A stretch of 64,000 nt of DNA from Bacilli bacterium (GTDB taxonomy: Bacteria; Bacillota_I; Bacilli_A; RF39; UBA660). The position numbers and the translations under genes were made by a program. Numbering within the stretch: the stretch's first letter is position 1; the number at the start of each line of letters is the position of its first letter. Where the stretch lies: assembly GCA_017548925.1 (NCBI GenBank), contig JAFYYX010000001.1, positions 296,852 through 360,851 on the forward strand, read 5' to 3'. The notes under the pieces were generated by a model. It ran no database searches and had not been told where the DNA came from. It saw nothing but the letters and a program-made list of their open reading frames with translations. Shown one piece after another: positions 55,261-63,398 of the stretch.

Positions 55261-55809
55261 ATGTCACTAAAAGTAGAACATTATAATTTAGAAGAATTTG
55301 AAAAAACAATTAATGATCCAGAAACAACTAAGAAAATAAGTGAAGCATTTGCAAAAGCTGATGAACAAATCAAAAAGGATTTAAGTTCTATTCCAAAAAC
55401 ATCTGATGATATTATTAAAGATGTAGTTAAAAAAATTAGAAAAGCCAAGACTTTAGATGAAGCGAAAGAAGTGCTACTAGATAATATTGTTGCATTATAT
55501 GAAACTGAAGAAATTGCTTATTTAATTCAACATAGTTTAATAGAAGGTTCAAATAATATTGATGCAGAAGATATTTCTAAGCAAGAACCTGAAACTGTAT
55601 TTGGTGTAACTAGAGAACAATTTGATCAAATGTATAATGAAAATAACGGATTTAATGTAACATATCCTAAGGATAATCTACCAAGAGTTTCTGATGATTT
55701 TAATTCTTTTATGGTTAAGGCTTCTCAAGGATATTCTGAAACTATTGCTAATCAAAAAGAAGATGTTGCAACAAGAAGTAGAGGTAAGGATCCTAAAAGA
55801 AGAAATTAA
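55261..55809 (+). CDS. Hypothetical helical protein
   Basis: A 182-residue soluble, charged, mainly helical protein of unknown family. The N-terminal two-thirds (to about 110) is a chain of amphipathic helices (TTKKISEAFAKADEQIKKDL, then IRKAKTLDEAKEVL). A polar C-terminus ends in RSRGKDPKRRN. ATG 55261 is chosen because GGGAGG lies just upstream; ATG 55246 is in frame but unsupported. The next gene follows after 47 bases with a similar strong ribosome binding site. Confidence 0.65.
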   Translation: MSLKVEHYNLEEFEKTINDPETTKKISEAFAKADEQIKKDLSSIPKTSDDIIKDVVKKIRKAKTLDEAKEVLLDNIVALYETEEIAYLIQHSLIEGSNNIDAEDISKQEPETVFGVTREQFDQMYNENNGFNVTYPKDNLPRVSDDFNSFMVKASQGYSETIANQKEDVATRSRGKDPKRRN

Positions 55810-55856
55810 AAAAATAATATAAATATTTATAAACAAAATTAAGGGAGGTTTTTTAT

Positions 55857-56411
55857 ATGGATAATGATGTAGCAAAACATGACGAAATAAAAAAGAAACT
55901 AATTGAAAAATATGGTGACAGAATAAATTCACTATCTCTTGAAGAAATAAAAGAAGTTGAAAAATCTCTTGGAATTGAATATAGTTTTACAGATTTACTT
56001 CTGTTACAGAAAAAATATCCTAATCCAAATGACCTTGATGAAGAAGGAAAAGAAATATTAAACAACTTAAAAAAGAATTTAAAGTTCAATATTCGTTTAT
56101 CAGTTCAAACAGATCATGGAATAGTTCCTATTGATGAAGCTGCAATACGCTTCATCGATGATAAAAATAATAATAAAGTAACTAAAACTATGTGGTTACA
56201 TGATGGAATAGCTGAACAAGTATATGAAGAATACGATGGAACAAAATATAGATTAGATGAAGTTGGAAATAAAATCTACTTCTTTGAAAATCAATGTGAT
56301 GGTGAATTTTTACTTCCTGAAGAATCTATGGGTGAAAATGAAATTATAACTGGAGAAATAGTTAGAATAAGAAAACGCGAATCTGGCGAAAATAATTCTA
56401 ATAATAAATAG
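55857..56411 (+). CDS. Hypothetical protein upstream of the infC operon
   Basis: A 184-residue acidic protein of unknown family. It has a helical N-terminal half and a beta-rich second half (FNIRLSVQTDHGIVPIDEAA, KTMWLHDGIAEQVYEEYDGTKY, GEIVRIRKRE). It starts at ATG 55857 behind GGGAGG. Its stop codon directly adjoins the TTGACA of the infC promoter, so it has no terminator of its own and may read into that leader. Confidence 0.65.
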   Translation: MDNDVAKHDEIKKKLIEKYGDRINSLSLEEIKEVEKSLGIEYSFTDLLLLQKKYPNPNDLDEEGKEILNNLKKNLKFNIRLSVQTDHGIVPIDEAAIRFIDDKNNNKVTKTMWLHDGIAEQVYEEYDGTKYRLDEVGNKIYFFENQCDGEFLLPEESMGENEIITGEIVRIRKRESGENNSNNK

Positions 56412-56440
56412 TTGACAAAATCATATAATAATAGTATATT
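56412..56440 (+). promoter_or_regulatory. Promoter of the infC-rpmI-rplT operon
   Basis: TTGACA (56412-56417), a 17-base spacer, then TATATT (56435-56440). Confidence 0.88.
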
Positions 56441-56449
56441 ATTATCGTT

Positions 56450-56586
56450 ATAAAAAAAGGAAAGCGATGTATCCACATCCACCTGATTGCGAAAAGTAAT
56501 AGGTAAAAGGCCATGAATTAATAAATAAAATATATTTATAAATTAAGGTTTTTAAGTGGATACATGTATGTGTATCCACTTTTTTA
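56450..56586 (+). promoter_or_regulatory. L20-type autoregulatory leader with attenuator
   Basis: A terminator hairpin (AAGTGGATACA 56554-56564 with TGTATCCACTT 56571-56581, then Ts) lies just before infC. The segment TGTATCCAC also occurs earlier at 56468-56476 and can pair with the same GTGGATACA arm, giving a mutually exclusive antiterminator. This is the logic of the L20 leader in Firmicutes, where ribosomal protein L20 promotes termination. Confidence 0.85.
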
Positions 56587-56615
56587 TAAATATAAAATAA
56601 TGGAGGTTGATTACA

Positions 56616-57149
56616 ATAGCAAATCAAAACAAAAACGAGCTACCAATTAATGAAAATATAAGGGTTGCAGAAATGATGGTTATAGGACCAAATGGAGAAC
56701 AAATGGGTATTAAAAATATTACTGATGCCTTAACACTAGCTAACTATGCTGGTTTAGATCTAGTTTTAATGAACGGTAATGCTACACCAGCTGTTGCAAA
56801 AATTATGGACTATAACAAATATAAATATGAAAGAAATAAAAAATTAAAAGAAGCTCAAAAAAATCAAAGAGCTGCTAACAAAGATGTTAAAGAATATCGT
56901 TTATCTGTTAACATTGATGTTCATGATTTTGATACAAGAGTTAAAAATGCAAAAGAATACTTAATTAAGGGTCATAAAATAAAAGGATTCTTAAGATTTA
57001 AAGGAAGAAGTATTACTCACCCAGAACTTGGTCAAGAAGTATTACTTAGATTTGCAGAAGCTCTATCTGATGTATCTACAATCGAATCTCAACCTAAAAT
57101 GGAAGGTAGACAAATGTTTATGCTATTAGCCCCTAAAAAGGACAATTAA
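56616..57149 (+). CDS. infC: Translation initiation factor IF-3
   Basis: A 177-residue IF-3 that binds the 30S subunit and checks initiator tRNA and start codon. The N-terminal domain has NENIRVAEMMVIGPNGEQMGI. The C-terminal domain has KDVKEYRLSVNIDVHDFDTR and GHKIKGFLRFKGR. The start is not ATG. The ribosome binding site GGAGG (56602-56606) best fits ATA 56616 (spacing 9). Upstream in-frame ATT 56610 (spacing 3) and TTG 56607 (spacing 0) are too close. A rare start codon is the classical autoregulatory feature of infC, because IF-3 discriminates against it. Confidence 0.93.
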   Translation: MANQNKNELPINENIRVAEMMVIGPNGEQMGIKNITDALTLANYAGLDLVLMNGNATPAVAKIMDYNKYKYERNKKLKEAQKNQRAANKDVKEYRLSVNIDVHDFDTRVKNAKEYLIKGHKIKGFLRFKGRSITHPELGQEVLLRFAEALSDVSTIESQPKMEGRQMFMLLAPKKDN

Positions 57150-57182
57150 TTATAAATTAAACTAAAGAAAGAAGGATGTATT

Positions 57183-57380
57183 ATGGCAAAAGGTGCAAAA
57201 CAAAAAACACATAAAGCAAGTGCTAAAGTATTAAAGAAAAAGAAAAATGGTACTATCACTTATAAAAAAGGAAATGGTAACCACAAAACTGCAAAAGATT
57301 CATCTAAAGCAGTTAGACAAAGAAGAAATAAAGGAATCTTAGGAAAAGGAGAAGCTAGCAGATTAAAATCTGTTATCTAG
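57183..57380 (+). CDS. rpmI: 50S ribosomal protein L35
   Basis: A 65-residue L35 of the large subunit, very basic, with the family's AKVLKKKKNGTITYKK, NHKTAKDSSK and RQRRNKG segments. It starts at ATG 57183 behind GAAGGATG. It is the second gene of infC-rpmI-rplT, the universal order. Confidence 0.96.
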   Translation: MAKGAKQKTHKASAKVLKKKKNGTITYKKGNGNHKTAKDSSKAVRQRRNKGILGKGEASRLKSVI

Positions 57381-57394
57381 TGGAGGTGTAAATA

Positions 57395-57952
57395 ATGACA
57401 AGAGTTAAAGGCGGAACAGTATCTAAAACTAGAAGAAGAAAAGTTTTAAAAGCTGCTAAAGGTTATTTCGGAAGTAAACATAGATTATATAAAACTGCTC
57501 AAGAGCAAGTATTCCATAGTGGAACATATGCTTTTAGAGATAGAAGAGCAAACAAAAGAAATTTCAGAAAATTATGGATTACAAGAATCAATGCTGCTTG
57601 TAGATTAAATGAAATTAGTTATTCTAAATTCATCTCTGGTTTAAATAAAGCTGGTGTTGAAGTAAATAGAAAAATGCTTTCTGAACTTGCTATTGATGAT
57701 GCAAAAGGATTCGCAGCATTAGTTAAAATCGCTAAAGATGCTAATGATGGTAAAATCACTAAAAAAGTAGAAGCTCCAAAAGCTGAAGCTAAAAAAGAAA
57801 CAGCAAAAAAAGAAGTTCCTGCTAAAAAAGAAACTGCTAAAAAAGACTATAGTGCAATGACTCTAGCTGAACTTAAAGCTGTTGCTAAAGAACAAGGTGT
57901 TAGTGGTTATAGTACTATGAAAAAAGCTGAATTATTAGCTGCAATTAAATAA
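57395..57952 (+). CDS. rplT: 50S ribosomal protein L20 with C-terminal Rho-N/SAP-like extension
   Basis: A 185-residue protein. Residues 1-119 are a standard L20 ([51 protein letters not shown]), the early-assembly 23S rRNA binder and autoregulator of this operon. Beyond the normal end (about 118 residues) there is a Lys/Ala/Glu-rich linker. A final ~32-residue module reads [20 protein letters not shown] then [10 protein letters not shown], the pattern of Rho N-terminal/SAP/HeH nucleic-acid-binding helices. The extension is in frame and well formed. It starts at ATG 57395 behind GGAGGTG. Confidence 0.95.
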   Translation: MTRVKGGTVSKTRRRKVLKAAKGYFGSKHRLYKTAQEQVFHSGTYAFRDRRANKRNFRKLWITRINAACRLNEISYSKFISGLNKAGVEVNRKMLSELAIDDAKGFAALVKIAKDANDGKITKKVEAPKAEAKKETAKKEVPAKKETAKKDYSAMTLAELKAVAKEQGVSGYSTMKKAELLAAIK

Positions 57953-57978
57953 TCTCTTTATAGAGGTTATTTTTTTTA
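57949..57978 (+). terminator. Terminator after rplT
   Basis: ATAATCTC pairs with GAGGTTAT (one G-T pair) around TTTATA, followed by eight Ts. Confidence 0.88.
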
Positions 57979-57984
57979 TATTTC

Positions 57985-58013
57985 TTGAAAGTTAACTAAT
58001 ATTTTTGTATAAT
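57985..58013 (+). promoter_or_regulatory. Promoter of ftsA-ftsZ
   Basis: TTGAAA (57985-57990), a 17-base spacer, then TATAAT (58008-58013). Confidence 0.85.
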
Positions 58014-58040
58014 TATATCTATAGTAAAGGAGGATATATC

Positions 58041-59285
58041 ATGAGAAATATCATTGCAAGTTTAGATATTGGATCTAGTTTATTAAAACTTGTTGTTGGT
58101 GAAATAAATCGTGGTAAATTTCATATACTCCTTGCTCAAAATGTTGAAAGCCAAGGAATTAAAAATGGCTTTATAGTTAACCAAGAAAGCTTTAATGAAT
58201 CACTTAACGATTTATTTAAAAAAGCTAATGAAATTCTTGGTATAAGAATTAAAAAAGTAATTGTAAATGTTCCAATGCTTAATGCTAAATATGAACTAGT
58301 TGAAGGATCTACTACTATTACAAATGAAGAATATGTTGTAACTGCAAATGACATAGTTAGATCTATGCAAGCTGCAGTATATAATAAAGTGCCAGATAAT
58401 ATGGAACTAATTAACTTAATTCCTATTATGTTTAAAGTAAATGATGATGTAATTACAAAATCACCACTTGGAATTGGTGCTGAAAAGCTATCTAGTAAAT
58501 GTATGCTTATTACTGCTCCTAAAAAAGGTATTGAACCTATTGTTAAAGTCTTAGAAAAAAACCAAATTGAAGTAATTGATTTGGCATTATCTTCATTTGG
58601 TGATTATGAAGAACTACATACAAAATTAACTGATGATGAAGTAGGTGCAATAGTAAATATTGGTGCTGATACAACAGAAGTAAGTATATTTAATAAAGGT
58701 GTAGTTCAATCAGGTGAAGTTATAAATATGGGTTCATCAAATATTGATAAAGACCTAGCATATATGTATAAAATAATACCATCTGATGCTAAAAAAGCTA
58801 AAGAAGATTTAGCGCTTTGTCATACGAGAATGGCACAACCAAATGAATATTTAGAATTTGAAGCTTACGAAGAAGGTAAGATAAAAATTAATCAATATGA
58901 AGTATCAGAAATCGTTATGGAGAGAATTAAAGAAATCTTTAATTTAGTTAAAAAAACAATAAATCTCTTAACAAAAAAAGAAATTAGTTATATAATTATT
59001 ACAGGAGGATTGACTGAAGCTACAGATTTTGAACTAATTGTAGAAGAGTCATTTGGTTCTATTGCAAGAATTGCTGAAACAAATGAAATCGGAGCACGAA
59101 ATAATATCTATAGCACATCAATCGGTTTAATTAAATTCTACTATCGTAAATTAAAATTAAGAAATAAAGAGTTTTCTATATTTACTTTAGATGAACAAGA
59201 AGAATTTAGTGGGTTGGAAAACAAAAAAGGTATATCAGAGAATTCATTACTTGGAAAAGTATTTGGAATATTCTTTGATAAGTAA
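58041..59285 (+). CDS. ftsA: Cell division protein FtsA
   Basis: A 414-residue actin-fold ATPase that tethers FtsZ to the membrane. Phosphate-1 ([16 protein letters not shown]), phosphate-2 ([15 protein letters not shown]) and adenosine ([10 protein letters not shown]) motifs are present, along with the SHS2/1C domain between them. The C-terminus ends in an amphipathic helix ([12 protein letters not shown]) that serves as the membrane target. The sequence is diverged, so a distant FtsA homolog is the safest wording. ATG 58041 is chosen behind AAAGGAGG; the longer frame from 58005 is not supported. It is co-transcribed with ftsZ. Confidence 0.88.
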   Translation: MRNIIASLDIGSSLLKLVVGEINRGKFHILLAQNVESQGIKNGFIVNQESFNESLNDLFKKANEILGIRIKKVIVNVPMLNAKYELVEGSTTITNEEYVVTANDIVRSMQAAVYNKVPDNMELINLIPIMFKVNDDVITKSPLGIGAEKLSSKCMLITAPKKGIEPIVKVLEKNQIEVIDLALSSFGDYEELHTKLTDDEVGAIVNIGADTTEVSIFNKGVVQSGEVINMGSSNIDKDLAYMYKIIPSDAKKAKEDLALCHTRMAQPNEYLEFEAYEEGKIKINQYEVSEIVMERIKEIFNLVKKTINLLTKKEISYIIITGGLTEATDFELIVEESFGSIARIAETNEIGARNNIYSTSIGLIKFYYRKLKLRNKEFSIFTLDEQEEFSGLENKKGISENSLLGKVFGIFFDK

Positions 59286-59296
59286 GGAGAGTGTCT

Positions 59297-60355
59297 ATGA
59301 ACGGATTACAAATGGATCAAATCGCAAAGATTAAAGTTGTTGGTGTTGGTGGCGGTGGATGTAACGCTGTTAACCGTATGATTGAAGAAGGAGTATCAAG
59401 CGTTGAATTTATCGTTGTTAATACTGACCTTCAAGCACTTAATGCATCAAAAGCTCAAACTAAAATCCAAATTGGTGAAAATATCACAACTGGTTTAGGA
59501 GCTGGAGCTGACCCTGAAGTTGGTCGTGCAGCTGCTCTTGAAAGTAAAGCTATTTTAGAAGAAAATCTAAAAGGTGCTGATATGATATTTATCGCTTGTG
59601 GTCTTGGTGGAGGAACTGGTACTGGAGCTGCTCCAATCATTGCAGAAATTGCACAAGACTTAGGTGCTCTTACTGTTGCTATTGTTACTAAACCATTTAG
59701 ATTTGAAGGAAAAAGAAGAATGGAAAATGCTTTACTTGGTTTAGATGAACTTAAAAAGCATGTTGATTCCTTAATCGTTGTTCCAAATGATAGACTTCGT
59801 GATATTATAGATAAAACTACAGGATTTGATGATGCTTTCAAAGAAGTAGACAAAGTACTTCATAGAGGTGTTCAATCAATCTCTGATTTAATTGCTGTTC
59901 CTGGAATCATCAATCTAGACTTTGCTGATGTTAAAACAGTAATGGAAAATAGTGGTACTGCTATTATTGGTATTGGATGTAATTCTGGTGAAAACAGAGC
60001 AGTTGAATCTGCAAGACAAGCTGTAAGTAATGCACTTCTTGAAACTACTATTGAAGGTGCTAAAAATGCTATCGTTAACGTAACAGGTAGTAAAAATCTT
60101 ACACTTTATGAAATTGAAGAAGCTGTTCAAACAATTACTGAAGCAGCTGGTAATGATGTAAATATCATCTTCGGTGCTATTAAAAATGATAACTTAACTG
60201 ATGAAGTAATCGTTACAGTTATTGCAACAGGTTTTGATGAACCAAACACTGAAGAAGAAACACTTTATAGTCAAACTTCAGAAGAAAAACCAAGAAGAAC
60301 TCAAAGTGATGAAGATTTAGATATCCCATCATTCCTAAGAAGAGGAGATTATTAA
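59297..60355 (+). CDS. ftsZ: Cell division protein FtsZ
   Basis: A 352-residue tubulin-like GTPase that forms the division ring. It has [15 protein letters not shown], the tubulin signature [16 protein letters not shown] and the T7-loop [11 protein letters not shown]. After a short linker it ends in the conserved C-terminal peptide [11 protein letters not shown], which binds FtsA. ATG 59297 is chosen because AAGGAG (59284-59289) has a spacing of seven; GTG 59291 would touch it. It starts 11 bases after the ftsA stop, in an operon. Confidence 0.98.
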   Translation: MNGLQMDQIAKIKVVGVGGGGCNAVNRMIEEGVSSVEFIVVNTDLQALNASKAQTKIQIGENITTGLGAGADPEVGRAAALESKAILEENLKGADMIFIACGLGGGTGTGAAPIIAEIAQDLGALTVAIVTKPFRFEGKRRMENALLGLDELKKHVDSLIVVPNDRLRDIIDKTTGFDDAFKEVDKVLHRGVQSISDLIAVPGIINLDFADVKTVMENSGTAIIGIGCNSGENRAVESARQAVSNALLETTIEGAKNAIVNVTGSKNLTLYEIEEAVQTITEAAGNDVNIIFGAIKNDNLTDEVIVTVIATGFDEPNTEEETLYSQTSEEKPRRTQSDEDLDIPSFLRRGDY

Positions 60356-60383
60356 AATCGTATTTAAAAAATACGATTTTTTT
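60354..60383 (+). terminator. Terminator after ftsZ
   Basis: AAAATCGTATTT pairs with AAATACGATTTT (60354-60380), followed by Ts. Confidence 0.92.
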
Positions 60384-60455
60384 ATATCTATAAACTATTT
60401 ATCGACATATATTTTCTAAGTGTAGTGTTATCATCCATATAATAGGTGATAGATA

Positions 60456-61241
60456 ATGAAAATATATGTCGATATTTTATTTTTTATAAATTTAACATAT
60501 GACTTTTTAATACTAAATGCAGTTAATATTGTCTTAAGAAGGAATATAAATGTATATAGAATTTTATTTGGTTCATTAATTGGTTCAATTTCTACATTTA
60601 GTATTTTTATTCCAGTGCTTAATAATATAGTTATTACTATACTATTAAGTATAGTTATGCTTTTAATAACATTTAAATATAAAGATATTATTTATCTTAA
60701 AAATAATATTATATATTTTTATATGATAAGTGTTATTTTTGGTGGATTTTTATATTTACTAAATATTAAATTTAATAATTTTTATAATATAGAAGATATT
60801 TATAATCGAAAAATAATAATTAACTTTGTTGGAATAATTATTATTTCACCAATTATATATTTTCTATATATTTATACATATAAAAATAATAAAGTTAATC
60901 ATAATAACTATTATGATTTAAAATACTCTATTGATAATAAAATAACAAACATAAATGCTTTTTATGATACAGGTAATTTATTAAAAGATCCATATAAGGG
61001 TAGACCTATAATATTAATAAATAAAAAAATACTAACATGTGATATAAAAAATAAAAGCCCTATATATGTACCTTGTAACATGATAAATAATAATGTATTA
61101 CTTAAATGTTATAAACCTAATTTACTTATTATTAATAATCATATTATTAATAATTGTTTATTAGGTTTATGGGAAAATAATACCTTTTATGATGGCATTG
61201 ATGCCATCATATCAGGATATATAGGAGATAAAATAAAATGA
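60456..61241 (+). CDS. spoIIGA: Sporulation pro-sigma-E processing peptidase SpoIIGA
   Basis: A 261-residue membrane protease. The N-terminal half has about five transmembrane helices. The C-terminal half is an aspartic-protease-like domain with AFYDTGNLLKDPYKGRPI (active-site DTGN) and the closing YDGIDAIISGYIG. SpoIIGA sits in the septal membrane and cleaves pro-sigma-E after a signal from the forespore. It starts at ATG 60456 behind AGGTGA and overlaps sigE by four bases. The low sequence complexity reflects high AT content, but the hallmark motifs are intact. Confidence 0.9.
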   Translation: MKIYVDILFFINLTYDFLILNAVNIVLRRNINVYRILFGSLIGSISTFSIFIPVLNNIVITILLSIVMLLITFKYKDIIYLKNNIIYFYMISVIFGGFLYLLNIKFNNFYNIEDIYNRKIIINFVGIIIISPIIYFLYIYTYKNNKVNHNNYYDLKYSIDNKITNINAFYDTGNLLKDPYKGRPIILINKKILTCDIKNKSPIYVPCNMINNNVLLKCYKPNLLIINNHIINNCLLGLWENNTFYDGIDAIISGYIGDKIK

Positions 61242-61921
61242 TACGAAAAATATTAATATTTTTTAGAAAATTATTTAATAGATGTTTTTTTCTTGGAGCG
61301 ACAGATAAACTGCCACCACCACTATCTAAAGAAGAAGAACTAAAATATTTAGTAGAGTTTCAAAAAGGAGATAATAAAGCTAAAGATATTTTAATTGAAC
61401 ATAATTTAAGATTAGTTGTATTTATTGCTAAAAAATATGAATCGACAGGTTATGATATTGAAGATTTAGTTTCAATTGGATCAATTGGTTTAATTAAAGG
61501 TATTAATACTTATAAAGTAGATAAAAATATAAAACTTGCAACATACGCATCACGCTGCATTGCAAATGAAATACTAATGTATGTTAGAAAAAACAAAAAT
61601 AGAAAAGGTGAGATAAGTTTTGAGGATGCTCTTAACTATGATGCAGAAGGCAATGAATTACATCTTGAAGATATTTTAGGAACTGATGATAATGTCGTTC
61701 CTGATGAAATAATAAATAAGTTTGATAAAATTAAATTAAAAGAAGAAATAGACTTATTAGATGATAGAGATAAACAAATTATGATCATGAGATATGGACT
61801 ATTTAATACAAAAGAATATACCCAAAAAGAAGTGGCTGATTTACTCGGGATAAGTCAGTCATATATTTCTCGAATAGAAAAGAAAGTTATAAACAAACTT
61901 AAAGTATCTATGGATGTATAA
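61238..61921 (+). CDS. sigE: RNA polymerase sporulation sigma factor sigma-E (pro-form)
   Basis: A 227-residue sigma-70-family factor for the mother cell. The first ~25 residues are a basic/hydrophobic pro-sequence (RKILIFFRKLFNRCFFLG), followed by the family's ATDKLPPPLSKEEE. Region 2 (NLRLVVFIAKKYESTGYDIEDL, IKLATYASRCIANEILMYVRK) and region 4 (YTQKEVADLLGISQSYISRIEKK) are complete. SpoIIGA, encoded just upstream with ATGA overlap, would remove the pro-sequence. The length is slightly shorter than B. subtilis SigE (239). Confidence 0.96.
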   Translation: MIRKILIFFRKLFNRCFFLGATDKLPPPLSKEEELKYLVEFQKGDNKAKDILIEHNLRLVVFIAKKYESTGYDIEDLVSIGSIGLIKGINTYKVDKNIKLATYASRCIANEILMYVRKNKNRKGEISFEDALNYDAEGNELHLEDILGTDDNVVPDEIINKFDKIKLKEEIDLLDDRDKQIMIMRYGLFNTKEYTQKEVADLLGISQSYISRIEKKVINKLKVSMDV

Positions 61922-61934
61922 ATGAATAAAATAT

Positions 61935-61979
61935 AAAAATCCTTTCCATTATATTTACTGGAAAGGATTTTTATATTTG
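61935..61979 (+). promoter_or_regulatory. Hairpin sequestering the sigG ribosome binding site / sigE terminator
   Basis: A perfect 13-bp stem (AAAAATCCTTTCC 61935-61947 with GGAAAGGATTTTT 61960-61972). Its 3' arm contains GGAAAGGA, the ribosome binding site of sigG (TTG 61977). The hairpin plus T-run can end the sigE transcript. On read-through mRNA it hides the sigG initiation site, so only a transcript starting inside the stem would translate well. Confidence 0.75.
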
Positions 61980-62753
61980 AAAAACTACAAAGTTGAAATA
62001 ACTAATTTAAATACCAGTAATATTAAAGTCTTAAGTAAAAAGGAAATGGATGAATTATTTAAAAGATATCAAGATGGTGATAAAAAAGCAAAGGATTTAT
62101 TAATAGAAGGCAATTTAAAATTAGTATTAAGTATATTAAAAAAATATAATAATGGAAAACATAATGTTGATGATTTATTTCAAGTAGGTGTTGTTGGTTT
62201 AATTAAGGCAATAGATAATTTTGATTTATCTTATAATCTTATGTTTTCAACTTATGCTGTAACATTAATAATGGGGGAGATGAGAAGATATATTAGAGAT
62301 AATACTCCATTTAGAGTATCAAGAAGTATTAAAGAGTTATCTTATGACATTCTTGCTTTTAAAGAAGAATATCAAAAAAAGCATGGTATAGATCCAAGCT
62401 TTAAAGAAATAGCAGATAACTTTAATGTAACAGAATATGAAATATCAAATGCCCTAGAATCTTTAACACCTACTATTAGTATTTATGAACCAGTTTATGA
62501 AGATGGAGGAGAACCAATTTATTTACTTGATCAGTTATCAAATAGTAAATATGGAAATGTTGAAAGAGATAATATAATATCTTTAAATGGTGCACTAGAT
62601 AAATTAAAAAAAAGAGAAAGGGAAGTTTTACTTAAAAGATATATTATTGGAAAAACACAAATAGAACTTGCCGATGAATATAATATTAGTCAAGCACAAG
62701 TATCAAGAATAGAAAAAAGTGCACTTAATAATATAAAAAAACTTCTCGATTAA
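61977..62753 (+). CDS. sigG: RNA polymerase sporulation sigma factor sigma-G
   Basis: A 258-residue late forespore sigma factor. The N-terminal KVEITNLNTSNIKVLSKKEM corresponds to the anti-sigma/specificity segment of SigG (B. subtilis has KVEICGVDTSKLPVLKNEEM). Region 2 (NLKLVLSILKKYNN, FDLSYNLMFSTYAVTLIMGEMRRYIRD) and region 4 (KTQIELADEYNISQAQVSRIEKSAL) are complete. TTG 61977 is the start, since the homology begins there and AAAGGA lies nine bases upstream. Both the weak start and the hidden ribosome binding site would keep premature expression low. It follows sigE, as in Bacillus. Confidence 0.96.
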   Translation: MKNYKVEITNLNTSNIKVLSKKEMDELFKRYQDGDKKAKDLLIEGNLKLVLSILKKYNNGKHNVDDLFQVGVVGLIKAIDNFDLSYNLMFSTYAVTLIMGEMRRYIRDNTPFRVSRSIKELSYDILAFKEEYQKKHGIDPSFKEIADNFNVTEYEISNALESLTPTISIYEPVYEDGGEPIYLLDQLSNSKYGNVERDNIISLNGALDKLKKREREVLLKRYIIGKTQIELADEYNISQAQVSRIEKSALNNIKKLLD

Positions 62754-62778
62754 TATAATTAATAAAGAGGTGCAAAAA

Positions 62779-63003
62779 ATGTATTTAGGTGAACTTCAAA
62801 CTAAAGATGTTGTAAGTACAAATGATGGCAAAAATCTAGGAAGAATAGTAGATGTTGAAATAAATAGTGATGGTGTAATAACAAATATTTTAATAGAAAA
62901 AAGAAGATTCTTTATAAAACTGTTTGGAAGTAGTAGTCAGTATAATATTACATATAAAGAAATAACTAAAATAGGTGATGATGTAATTTTAGTTAATATG
63001 TAA
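62779..63003 (+). CDS. ylmC: YlmC/YmxH-family PRC-barrel protein
   Basis: A 74-residue PRC-barrel protein: MYLGELQTKDVVSTNDGKNLGRIVDVEINSDG, written here only by its landmarks ELQTKDVV, GKNLGRIVDVE and the late ITKIGDDVILV. These small proteins lie next to sigG in sporulating Firmicutes and are commonly sporulation-linked; the exact role is unclear. ATG 62779 is chosen (AAAGAGG at 62764-62770, spacing 8). It starts 25 bases after sigG. Confidence 0.88.
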   Translation: MYLGELQTKDVVSTNDGKNLGRIVDVEINSDGVITNILIEKRRFFIKLFGSSSQYNITYKEITKIGDDVILVNM

Positions 63004-63057
63004 TTGATATTTTATTTAATTATTCATATAATATAAATGTAAGTGTTACCTAGTCGG

Positions 63058-63111
63058 GTGGCGCCTACTTAGATTTCAACGCCACACACTAAGTGATGGC
63101 GTGCTTTTTAT
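63058..63111 (+). terminator. Terminator after ylmC with competing stems
   Basis: ACTTAG and CTAAGT, together with flanking CGCC/GGCG, form a long hairpin before CTTTTTAT. A local AACGCCA/TGGCGT stem is an alternative. GTGGCG (63057-63062) can also pair with the inner CGCCAC. One strand thus has several exclusive pairings. Confidence 0.65.
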
Positions 63112-63176
63112 ATTAAACGCAAGATAACTACGATTGACATAATTATTATGATGTAAAGCATTGTACTTCTTGTCAT
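63108..63176 (-). CDS. Possible small hydrophobic peptide (22 aa), toxin-like
   Basis: On the minus strand, GGGAG lies eight bases before ATG 63176. The 22-codon ORF encodes a short polar N-terminus (MTRSTM) followed by a run of Ile/Val/Leu residues and a final Arg-Leu-Ile, a single membrane helix. Size and composition resemble type I toxins. No promoter was identified. An RNA running the opposite way from ylmC would overlap its 3' end, which would fit an antisense arrangement. This is tentative. Confidence 0.3.
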   Translation of the reverse strand: MTRSTMLYIIIIMSIVVILRLI

Positions 63177-63398
63177 AACTCCAACTCCCTTCGAATACCT
63201 CCCCATGGTTATTCACGAAAGCAAAAGCATTTAGTAGAGATTGAAGTAGACCCACAGACGTAGGTAACAATTTTAATATTATAATTATGAAGATCTCTTT
63301 TTCAATGGTTTCGACAAAACTTGTCAAAACTTTCTACCGTATGTTTATCTAATTGAAAAAAAATATAAAAAAAGCTATAATTTAATTGGTGAGATTAA

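Larger units (their letters stand above)
63004..63398. other. 395-bp non-coding gap
   Basis: No gene is supported on the plus strand. The left third has the terminator/alternative stems (63058-63111). The minus strand offers a 22-codon hydrophobic peptide (63108-63176) with a good ribosome binding site, and a longer low-quality ORF (63076-63327) that I reject. The right part is AT-rich before lspA. It could hold a small RNA or a type I toxin-antitoxin locus. Confidence 0.5.

Noticed and set aside
59455..59853. 132-codon minus-strand ORF opposite ftsZ
   Set aside because: It mirrors conserved ftsZ codons and has no start signal; ftsZ is certain.
63076..63327. 83-codon minus-strand ORF opposite the gap before lspA
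   Set aside because: The product is low-complexity with no family pattern, it lacks a convincing ribosome binding site, and the short hydrophobic frame within it has the better site.
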